From positions 1 to 13,332 of the forward strand of contig JAYWVB010000110.1 in assembly GCA_039881045.1 (NCBI GenBank): a DNA stretch of 13,332 nucleotides, given 5' to 3'. This document shows positions 1 to 7,700 of this stretch, in pieces. Origin of the DNA: Chaetomium olivaceum. Its lineage: Eukaryota > Ascomycota > Sordariomycetes > Sordariales > Chaetomiaceae. Numbering within the stretch: position 1 is the first letter of the stretch; each line of letters opens with the position of its first letter. The notes beneath the pieces were generated by a model. It was not told the origin of the DNA. It did not search any database and worked only from the letters and a program-made list of their open reading frames with translations. The translations under genes were made by a program, and so were the position numbers.

Positions 1-1347
1 CCGCGCCTTCTTTGCCTCTCCCGCCTCGGGCTCCTCGGCCTTTCTCTTCTTCCTCACCAGTCCAGTCAGATCCTTCGCCTTCTGCTTGACCTCCTCCGAC
101 ACCTCGGGCTTTGGCGCGGCTGGGATTCCCAATGCGGCGTTGATGACGACAGGCGGCTTGCGTAGGTCTACCAGGCGTTGCTCCATGTCGGCCAGCACCT
201 CCTTGACGTCGGCGATCTGGCGGCGGGTAGCCTCGTTGTCATCCGGTTGTGCAGGGTCGCGAGCTCAACCTCCTTGTTTTGGAGCTTGAGCTTGGTGCTG
301 TTAATGGCGGCTTCGAGAGCCGAGGCGGCCTCGTCGCGGAGGCCCTGGTCGATATTTTCGGCTTCGCCGCCACCGGGGTCATCCGAGGCTTTGGTGGCCG
401 AGGCAAACTCGAGGGCTAGGGAGAGCTTGAAGTGGGCTTCGGCGATGATTTCGGACTCGAAGGGATAAAGTTCCTCCTTGTACTTGAGGGAGGCGCGGGA
501 GTCGGTGATGGCGTTGGGGTACCTTTGGTTAGGGTATGTCAGTTTGCAAGCTCGGGAAGCACCAGACAGCGTGGTGGTCCTTCACGACCCTGCGACATAC
601 CTCTCGTTCTCGAGCGAGATTTCTGCGAGCAAATCGTGCGTATCGGCGAGGCGCTCCTTGATGTGCTTCACTGTGGCGGAATCGTTGCCGGTTTCGGCGA
701 CTTCCTTGCCTTTGCCTTGTTGTGCCTCGTCCTCTGCTTGAATCTCCTCAAGACGCTTGTTGAAGAGCAGACGGGCGAGGTCGAGGATCTCAAACGCCAT
801 GGCCAGGTCATCATCCTCCTCCTCTTCCTCTCCACCCTCACCTTCCTCCTCTTCCTCCTCCTCCTCGGAATCGGTAAAGTTCTCGTCGCCTTGAAACTGG
901 AAGAGAGCCTTCTTCTGCTCGGGTTTTGGCTCCTCATTCTCCGGGTCTGCCGCTCCTGAGCAGCAGCGTCGGCCGCGTCCTTCTTGCTAGCCGTAGCGGG
1001 CGCGCTCCCGTTCTTGGGGGTGGCCGCTTTTGCAGGCTTCGGCTGCTTCTGGTCTCCGGGGCCTTTCCACCTAGAACGTCACTCTTGCTCTGGCCGACCT
1101 TGAACAGAGCACGACCGTAGAGGAACAGGATCTCGGCGTTTTCAGGGTTCATCTCGCCGTTCATCTCGGCTTGCATCTCGGCGGCCTGGGCGTACACCTC
1201 GGAAGCGTCCTCATACTGCTTGTGCGCGTATAGCGCGGCGGCCTTGGCGGAAAGGTCAGCAAGCGATACTCTAAGGCTCTTCGTGGTTTCCTCGGGGTCT
1301 AGCTGCATCGGCGTTGAGGTGCCGGTCGTAGGTGTCGGCGTCGCCAT
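1..1347 (-). CDS. NASP: NASP/Sim3/Hif1-family TPR histone chaperone (3' end cut by window edge; three frame breaks)
   Basis: This family of nuclear chaperones binds histone H3 (and CENP-A in fission yeast) through TPR repeats and hands it to deposition factors. The ATG at 1347 opens a first TPR (about residues 22-75, with AALYAHKQYEDASEVYAQAA and LFLYGRALFKVG). A K/A/P-rich linker follows, then the family's acidic insert (long Glu run, 811-875) after LFQFQGDENF, and then the SHNi-TPR block (LADTHDLLAEISLENERY, then LKYKEELYPFESEI and FKLSLALEF). The C-terminal tail is basic and NLS-like (LVRKKRKAEE ... KKAR). One intron, 523-600, has donor GTATGT and acceptor AAAG and joins ENE-R-YPNA in phase. 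Exons are 1347-601 and 522-1; the stop lies just outside the window. The frame breaks at about 1058-1061, 950-953 and 243-246. Each is repaired by adding one base, which gives a whole number of codons (424) to the edge. Family assignment is strong; whether the breaks are real is open. Confidence 0.86.
523..600 (-). other. Intron of the NASP-family gene
   Basis: A 78-nt spliceosomal intron with GTATGT donor (600 downward), an ACTGAC branch-like site about 20 nt before the acceptor, and an AAAG acceptor ending at 523. Removing it splits an Arg codon (AG|G) and joins two halves of the SHNi-TPR region in frame, which is the main support. Confidence 0.85.
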
Positions 1348-1782
1348 TGTTGCTGTATTGTAATGGTTTGGATGTGGTTGTGTTGCTTATTGTATGCTGT
1401 CAATCAAAATTCCTGTTTCACAAATATCGCAATTGATAGCTGAAGGACAGATTGAGGTCAGTCAGTGATCTTTGTTGGATGGATCTCGATGGTTAAAGTG
1501 GGAGGCGCATGCGACGAGAGCTCCTGACGCGAGGGATGAAGCTTCCTACTGGGGACGCGTCTCATTGGCTCTTTCTCTGGCAAGCTGTTCGATGACGGCA
1601 GGGGTTGAGCGCTGCTTCTACTTCCAGGTTCCTCTCCCTTGAGCAGTTGAACAGAACAGGAAGGACTGCCCGGTAGGTAGGGCGGTGTGTCAAAATTGGG
1701 TCTGGCATCAAAGCTGCCTCTATTGCGCTCAATCATTCTCTCCTTTGACGCAGCTTCACGGCTCTCAAAGAGATACTTAATC

Positions 1783-1795
1783 GGGGTTAGGGTTA
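1783..1795 (+). promoter_or_regulatory. Telomere-repeat-like motif GGGGTTAGGGTTA
   Basis: Almost two units of TTAGGG (the Pezizomycotina telomere repeat) lie in the shared promoter, about 440 bp before the NASP start codon. On the other strand it reads TAACCCTAACCCC, matching the telobox/AACCCT-box class bound by Tbf1/Myb-type factors in other fungi. Function here is inferred from sequence only. Confidence 0.35.
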
Positions 1796-2256
1796 TGACG
1801 TAGTTCCAAAGAAGGAACAATTGTTGTTTCGTCGAGCTGATGAGGGGCAGCAACCCCACGCACGTCACTTGCTCGTCAAGCAGCCGAAGACCAACCACCG
1901 ACTCAGAACAATCCGGGAAAGACAAAGCTGCTCAGAAGTGGGAAAGTTTTTTTAGGTTGTAAACTCTTGGATGTATGGTTTATTATTCTAAAAAAAAAAG
2001 TAGTCAGTTGTAGAATAGCAATAGTGAAAAGCAGCATCTAGGAGTTTCTCATAAACTCGATCATCGGCTCTTGGCCGTTCGGATTTACAATTGTAGCCAC
2101 CGCACCTCACTCTCACTGACTCTCGTCATCCGATCACCAACATCAGGATCAAAAAATAACGAAAGCAATTTAAGAGCAACATAGTCATACCAGGGAACTG
2201 GGAAAGGATACCTCCCTGAACCGTTTATTTTTCCATCATTATCATCGCCACTCAAG

Positions 2257-2263
2257 TGACTCA
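2257..2263 (+). promoter_or_regulatory. Perfect Gcn4/CPC-1-type site TGACTCA before PPCDC start
   Basis: The heptamer TGACTCA is the consensus for the general amino-acid control bZIP factor (Gcn4; CPC-1 in Neurospora). It ends 18 bp before the chosen ATG at 2282, so it may lie in the leader rather than the promoter, which weakens the case. A partial match (TGACTCT) lies near 2117. Confidence 0.3.
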
Positions 2264-2281
2264 ACGGATAGGCCGCCCATT

Positions 2282-3924
2282 ATGCTGCAATCTGTCGGCA
2301 GCGAACATGACAGTCACTACGAGTCTAGTCATTCAAACTCGATTGAGGCATTAGTGGCGGCCCGGAACGATGGGAAGAAGCATCTACTCCTCGCGTACGC
2401 TCTCCGCTCTTCGTTCTCCGTTCTCCGTTCTCCGTCCTCCGCGTCTCCCCGTGTGATGCTTTGCAGGCGTGAAACTCACAAAATATCCCCTCGTCTAGGG
2501 CGTCGGGTTCTGTGGCGACCATTAAGAGCAAGCTAGCACCTACGTATTATGACCATCTATCCGTATCCTAACTTCTCGGCGCAGTCCCCGTCATCGTTGC
2601 AGCCCTGGTTGACTACCAGGACGCTCTCTCGATCCGCATCGTCCTAACCGAGTCGGCCACCCATTTTCCTGGGTGGGCAGAGTGATGAGCAGCCCACTGT
2701 GGACGCGCTTTTGCACTTGCCCAATGTCGATGCCGTCTACCGGGACCGTGACGAATGGGGTCCCCAGCCATGGCGCCGGGGGGCCAGTATCTTGCATATT
2801 GAGTCTGTTTTCTGCCCCTTCTCCAGAGACCGTAGGAAAAGGTGAACAATGACTAACCATATGGCGCCTCGGAATAGATTGAGGAGGTGTAAGTGGTAGT
2901 ATCCGAGCTGGAGGGGTCGTTTCCTGGTTGCTGATAAGTATATGGACAGGGGCCGATATGCTAGTGGTGGCACGTAAGTTACCCGAATAAGGGTTGCCTC
3001 CGCCGCTTGACGATGTGGTGGGCAAGACTAGCTGACGACCGAAATAGCACTAAGCGCAAATACTCTGGCCAAGGTTTGCACTCGATGATACCGCAGATTT
3101 GGCCGCCAACACAAGCTCCAGGTACTAAATGGCTTGACTCCTACAGATAGTCCACGGCATGTCCGATAACCTCCTCACTTCCGTCATCCGTGCCTGGGAC
3201 ACCGACAGCAGCATCGATATGAAGAAGAAAATCATTCTTGTCGCGCCAGCCATGAACTCGGTACTCTCAGTCTCTAATCTTCCTCAAGACCGCGAGGGTT
3301 CAAGATGCTGACTCCCCTACGCTAGGCCATGTGGCGAAACCCCGTCACAGAAAAGCAGATTCGAATCCTCACAGACGACTGGGGCGTCAAGGAGGAGGTA
3401 ACGTGTCCCGCCGGGGAAACACGCTCGATCGTCGGCTGGTTCAAGGTTATCACGGTGAGCCTTATCCCGTCTACCACATCCCGCAGCGCTAACAGAGCTA
3501 AACTAACTCCTGTTCTAGCCCATCAGCAAGTGCGTCTTCAACCCTCCAAACAATTTACACCTAGTTCGAACTAACTCCCAACCCAACCAGAACCCTTGCT
3601 TGCGGCGATACTGGAGGTACGTCACTACTGTATGATATACCTCAATCGATAAGTGCTAACCAACTCTCTCTCTAGATGGTATGCCCTTCCCCACCCCCCC
3701 GCCCTCTCCCCGCTGATTTACTGGACTTCCTGCGAAACTGCGCCAGGCCAGACCAGTGCTCACTTCTCCTTGGTCCCACTGATACAACAGATCAATCCTT
3801 CTACGCTACCGCTGGAGAAGAGTCGAGCGATGGCGCTAACCCTATCTATGTAGGGGCCATGGCATCGGTTGCGTCTATTTGCGAGGCTATTGAGAGGGAT
3901 TTGCACCTCAAGGCGGATAACTGA
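2282..3924 (+). CDS. PPCDC: Phosphopantothenoylcysteine decarboxylase (PPCDC/Hal3 family flavoprotein), 12 exons, one frame break
   Basis: This FMN enzyme decarboxylates 4'-phosphopantothenoylcysteine to 4'-phosphopantetheine in coenzyme A synthesis. Exons: 2282-2394, 2499-2527, 2585-2802, 2878-2888, 2950-2973, 3048-3073, 3147-3260, 3326-3454, 3519-3529, 3591-3616, 3676-3678, 3854-3924. Motifs in order: HLLLAASGSVATIK (FMN site), LSIRIVLTESATHF, LHIELRRWADMLVVAPLSAN (catalytic His), SDNLLTSVIRAWD, APAMNSAMW (substrate-binding PAMN) and ACGDTGDGAM (catalytic Cys). The ATG at 2282 leads directly into the first motif. All introns have recognisable branch sites. Exon 3 has one base too many at about 2668 (TTTCCTGGG); dropping it gives 774 nt, 257 residues plus stop, normal for the family. 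His and Cys occur in one chain, so a homotrimer suffices, unlike the split yeast Cab3/Hal3/Vhs3 enzyme. There is no acidic Hal3-type tail. Between WGVKEE and GWF sits an extra segment of about 12 residues. Confidence 0.93.
2414..2441 (+). repeat. Heptanucleotide tandem repeat TTCTCCG in PPCDC intron 1
   Basis: Three exact copies of TTCTCCG (2414-2434) and one variant, TCCTCCG, stand head to tail within the 104-nt first intron (2395-2498). They give it a pyrimidine-rich body far upstream of the acceptor. This is a likely length-polymorphic microsatellite; no function is evident. Confidence 0.85.
2528..2584 (+). other. GC-AG intron 2 of PPCDC
   Basis: A 57-nt intron with donor GCAAGC, branch site CCTAAC and acceptor GCAG. 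Splicing here turns ATT AAG A|TC CCC into Ile-Lys-Ile-Pro and gives ATIKIPVIVAAL, the expected continuation of the FMN-binding motif. The only nearby GT donor with room (2544) leads to the wrong frame and an early stop. Confidence 0.75.
2878..2888 (+). other. 11-nt microexon 4 of PPCDC
   Basis: Flanked by a GACTAAC branch site and AATAG acceptor on the left and a perfect GTAAGT donor on the right. Together with GA from exon 3 and GG from exon 5 it encodes Glu-Leu-Arg-Arg-Trp, the invariant segment right after the catalytic His. Confidence 0.88.
3519..3529 (+). other. 11-nt microexon 9 of PPCDC
   Basis: Preceded by an ACTAAC branch site and CTAG acceptor and followed by donor GTGCGT. It encodes Pro-Ile-Ser and two bases of Lys, joining FKVIT to TLACGD in frame just before the catalytic Cys. 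Confidence 0.85.
3676..3678 (+). other. 3-nt microexon 11 (ATG) of PPCDC
   Basis: The upstream intron (3617-3675, 59 nt) ends with GCTAAC and CTCTCTCTCTAG. The downstream intron (3679-3853, 175 nt) starts GTATGC and ends with GCTAAC and TGTAG. The three bases between complete Asp (G|AT) and start Gly (G|GG), giving CGDTGDGAM. Skipping them gives CGDTGGAM, one residue short of the family pattern CGDxGxGAM. Reading through the donor hits a stop after 12 further codons. Confidence 0.78.
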
Positions 3925-3982
3925 GTACGCACCTTATGTAGGAGGACTGGATATGTACGGTGGTGCTAGTGGTATGTTACGC

Positions 3983-4013
3983 GGGAGGATGGGGAGTTAG
4001 GGGGGGGTTAGGG
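3983..4013 (+). other. Potential G-quadruplex in PPCDC 3' region
   Basis: Four or more G-tracts of at least three (GGG at 3983, GGGG at 3991, eight G from 4000, GGG at 4011) with short loops including TTA. This fits a G3+ quadruplex pattern on the sense strand of the PPCDC 3' UTR. Confidence 0.55.
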
Positions 4014-4142
4014 AGGCTTGTCAAGATTGGATGTGCTAGGTTTTATAAGAATGTATAAAGTTTGAGTATGTGGTACACTATTCATCAAGGGGTGTTTGTT
4101 CAAGTGATGTAGCAGGCAGGGAAGGTAGTGGACTTTTGCTCC

Positions 4143-4156
4143 CGGTTAAGTAACCG
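4143..4156. repeat. Perfect inverted repeat CGGTTA-AG-TAACCG
   Basis: Six-base arms with a 2-nt spacer, which is also CGG-N8-CCG, the layout bound by some Zn(II)2Cys6 dimers. It lies in a 3' intergenic region, so a regulatory role is doubtful. Confidence 0.4.
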
Positions 4157-4197
4157 TGGAACTACCCGGCTGTATTTAGGCGGCGTCATTGTGCATT

Positions 4198-4203
4198 AAT
4201 AAA
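4198..4203 (+). terminator. Candidate poly(A) signal AATAAA for PPCDC
   Basis: The only plus-strand AATAAA at a sensible distance from the PPCDC stop (274 nt). The next one, near 4443, is farther away. Fungal poly(A) signals are loose, so this is a candidate only. Confidence 0.4.
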
Positions 4204-4757
4204 GCACGAACATAAACAATTTAACATGGGTACTTAGGGTTTAATAGTTATGCTGGTGAATTAGGCCGGATTTTGATATGGTATTTTACAAGCTGACCTT
4301 CCATGGTCACTAAAGTGCTCCCAAACCTCCTCCATACGCCATGCCATGGTGATAGTATCCTCCCCCATCCTAAAGCGGAATGTAGAATAGAAGAAACTCC
4401 ATAAATGCCCACGGCCTTTTGCCGTGCAAGTAGCGACGTGAAATAAAATGCGCTATCGGTGTAGTGCAGTAAAAGCATTGTGAATAATATGACACGTCCA
4501 GAAGAGTAAGCCATCCGTCCCTCCACGCCACCATGCTGGCTGTGATAACTGACGATGCAATGTATGCATGCATAGAAACCCGCAACTAGAAAGAAAATGA
4601 AGACGAGAACCGAAGATGAAGAAGCGCCGAAACCGCCCCCACACGCCATCAAATGCTAGTACCACCCACCACCCGTGACCCGTGTAGTATCGAGAACAAA
4701 TCTAGGTAGAAAGAAAGGAACCTCTTCAACTCAAGCTGAACCTAACCGACCGCCGAC

Positions 4758-7700
4758 CTAGTCGTGGCGGAAAGTGCACTTATCCCCCTTGGCACACTGG
4801 CCCTTGGCCCAGAACGCACACGCCTTGGTGCCGATCAGGCTGCGGTTGATGCCTCGGAGGTGCTCGGGGATGTTATCGTTCTTCCCACCACCGCCACCGG
4901 CACCACGGCCCTTGCCGCCACCACCGCCGCCACGCTGGTAGTCGCGATCCCGGTCACCACGGTCACGATCACGGCCGTAACCGTCCCGCTCCCGCTCCCA
5001 GTCACGATCCTGCCCACCGGCACCAGCACTGGCACCAGCGCCACTACCGCCATATGCCTGTCCGTAGGCCTCGCGGTCTTGGTTGGGTTGGTTGTAGCTT
5101 TGACCGTAGCCCTGAGCAGCCTGAGCAGCTTGGGCGTAGTACTGCTGGTAGGCGTTCTGGGCTGATTGCGCTTGCACCTGACCCTGGTTCTGGGCGGTCG
5201 CCATCTTGACCATGTCGAGCAGGTACTGGGTGTTCTGCGGGTCGGCTGATGCCGGGACCGCGGCCTGAGCTTGGTTGCCAGCCGCGAGGGCCATCAGTGC
5301 AGCTTGAATTTGGCTGTTCTGGTCCGCAGCGGACTGCGGCTGGGGCTGGGCGGCAGGCTGTTGGACGCCGAGGGCTGCAAGGATGCTCGCATACTGATTG
5401 CTCGGGTCGGCAGATTGCTGCTGCGCGGCCTGGGTAACTTGAGCCTGCGAATAAGGCTCGGCCGCCTGAGTGTACGGGTTCTGTTGTTGGCCGTACCAGC
5501 CCTGCTGCTGTTGCTGCTGCTGCTGGGCAGCATAGTACTGGGCCCAAGCGGCAGAGTAATCGGGTGCGGCAGCCTGGGTGCCCGGCGCCGTGGTGGTGAC
5601 GGGTTGAGTAGCCTCTTGCTGCGTGGGCTGGGTGATAGGCGTGATTTGGGCGGACTTCTCGGCCTGGTTCGCTTTCAGAGACGCAGCAATTGCTTGAAGA
5701 TTGTCGAGCGCCTTGCGGAGCTTAGGGTCGTTGTCCAGCTCTTCCTCCATCAGCTCGCGAGGCATTGATCGTTATACGGATCCGGGTCTTGCCAGTTCTT
5801 AACCCCATCCGAAGATAGAAGCTCAAGGGTCTGCTGATCGCGGCGGCGGCCACAGTAGGCTCGTACCAGGTGCGGGGATCCTTGACAACGGTTTGGGCAA
5901 CAGGTTGGCGAGGGTGAGCCTCGGGCTGGCGGGGAGCCTGCCCGTTGTACGAGTCGGCGATCGAATTGATAGATTTGAGCGTCTTGGTGAAATCGGCATA
6001 GTCCGGACGGGCTTTGGTATCGAGACGGGCCTGAGCCGCGCGAGAAGCATGATACGGGCCCCATTGCTTGTACTCGCGACCACGCTGCATCATCTCATCA
6101 TACTCAGGCGTCTCGGGAGATAGGTGCGCCTCATGGACGGCGCTGCTTCCGGAAAGCGACGGCTCGTATGGTGGCGATCTCGGAGTAGGCGGTATGTCGG
6201 CGCGGTTGTGATAGATGACCATCAGCTCCTTCGACTCCCGGTCCCTGGTGAGCTTTTGCTCGTCCGTCTCGAAAGTCTTGCGTCCGCCGCGAGTGACGTA
6301 GGTCTTTTCCCTCTTCTCTTGGGGGATGGTAGCGGCAAAGTTGATGGCGGTCGGCTCCTCCCACTCTCGGTCGTTGACCTCCAGGGCCTTGATGCCCTGA
6401 CCGCCGCGGAGGCGCTTCATCATTTGACTCTCTTCGCTGTTCTTGTCGCGGCCGTCGGTCCGAACGTTGCGAGCCATGCCACTTTCGATCTCCTCGGGGT
6501 GGCGCGTGAACTCGCGAATTTCAACCAGCGCGTCGCCGCTTTTGAAAGCGACTCTAAGACTCCGGCGCCTCTCTTTGTGAAGACGGCGCTCACGCTCCTG
6601 GGGTGTCTCGTTCGGGTCAGGAGCGTTCACCTTTTTCTTGTCGGCTATGGGCGTCTTGATTTTCTTCTCCTCGACAATCTCTTTCATCAAGGATGAGAAA
6701 ATTGACTTCGACGCGGGAACCTGTTTGGTCGCTTCAGCAGGCTTGGGTTTGGCCAATTTTGCGACGCCAACTGCCGTTGGGGCTTTGAGGGTTGACTCGG
6801 CCTTCGCGGGTTCAGCCTTGGACACAGGTTTGGCTGCCGGACGCGCCTTTCCGGGAAGTAAAAGGGCGGATCGCGGTTTCGTCTGAGCCGCCGCAGGTCC
6901 GGAAACCGTGGACGCCGTGGTGGGCTTTGTGTTGGCAGTTTTGCCGGCGGGGGCAGCCAGCGACTTTATGGCCGATGAGTTTGCTTTTACGCCAGTGGCC
7001 GAGGTGTCCGGCGTGGGCTTTTTGGATGAGCGCGCGTCGGCGCCGGCAGGATCGTCTTCGCGAGCCCGTTTGATCCCAGAAAGTACCTTTTGAGGTGCCT
7101 TTGAGGCGGCCTTGTTGGGATCCGAACTGGGTGTCATCGTTTTTGATGGAGGTGCGGATGAGAGTTTTCGGGAGTCGGTAGTTGAGGTGGCAGGTTTTGA
7201 AGTGGAAGAACTCGCCGTCTTTTTTAGGTCGCTTCCCGGAGCCGTCTGTTTTGAGAACACCCGGGCTTGTGTAGGAACAGCTTTCTTCCCACGAGCACCT
7301 GACTCTGCGCTAGGCGAGTCACTTTCGCTCTCACTCCCATCATCATCGTTCTGTCTGGCATTGTCATACACCTGAGAAATTAGTGCTTTCGCCTCATCGT
7401 CCCCTTCTTTGCCCAGCTTCTTTCTCAACTTATCCATCTGCAGCATTTCCAACTGATCAGATGTTACTTTGGTGAGCCGCGTGTACAGACGAAGAATGAC
7501 CTTGGCTAGGGACGAATTCGCTTCGCCCGCGTTGATAAGCCTCACGAGGACGTTGTTCAAGATGGCGACCATCTTGTTGCTGCCACTTAACTTCGCGAAT
7601 AGATTGCCGGGCTCGACCCGAAGGCCCTCCTCGACGGCGCGCTCCAGCTGCTCCTTGGCTGTCCGCGCCTTGGGATCGGCCTGGCCACCTTTGGGCTTCT

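Larger units (their letters stand above)
1348..2281. promoter_or_regulatory. Divergent intergenic region between NASP-family gene and PPCDC gene
   Basis: About 930 bp lie between two divergent start codons, so the promoters of both genes should be here. There is no credible gene: the open frame on the minus strand at 1458-1925 has no family features or coding character. Visible elements are a run of ten A (1990-1999) and a run of T near 1950, typical of nucleosome-poor fungal promoters, a telomere-repeat-like motif at 1783-1795, and a TGACTCA site at 2257-2263. No clear TATA box was identified for either gene. Confidence 0.6.
3925..4757. other. Convergent 3' intergenic region (3' UTRs of PPCDC and the PNUTS-like gene)
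   Basis: It holds the 3' UTRs and poly(A) sites of two convergent genes. AATAAA at 4198-4203 is a candidate poly(A) signal for PPCDC, 274 nt past its stop. No matching AATAAA was seen on the minus strand. Other structure: a G-rich cluster (3983-4013), an inverted repeat (4143-4156) and a palindrome TATGCATGCATA (4563-4574). A 134-codon open frame on the minus strand (4248-4652) is hydrophobic but has no family features and is treated as 3' UTR. Confidence 0.6.

Noticed and set aside
934..1070. An intron in the NASP gene linking the first TPR to the acidic region
   Set aside because: A GTGGAA...CTAG path was considered, but the K/A-rich linker reads naturally in the middle frame, so two one-base breaks explain it better.
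1458..1925. 155-codon open frame in the divergent promoter region
   Set aside because: Low-complexity, no recognisable family, and it covers sequence expected to be promoter.
3340..3375. GATTCGAATCC resembling a tRNA T-loop
   Set aside because: It lies inside PPCDC exon 8 (coding for QIRIL) and no acceptor or anticodon arms fit around it.
4563..4574. Palindrome TATGCATGCATA as a binding site
   Set aside because: A perfect 12-bp palindrome, but isolated, in 3' UTR and without a matching known factor; likely chance.
4248..4652. Hydrophobic 134-codon open frame downstream of the PNUTS-like stop
   Set aside because: It lies on the same strand within the likely 3' UTR, shows no domain and has no clear signals of its own; the hydrophobicity follows from a T-rich strand.
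4758..5765. Stand-alone 335-residue CCCH protein starting at 5765
   Set aside because: Conserved sequence continues upstream of its ATG in another frame (DPDPYNDQC then ELMEEELDN), so it is the 3' part of the longer gene after a frame break.
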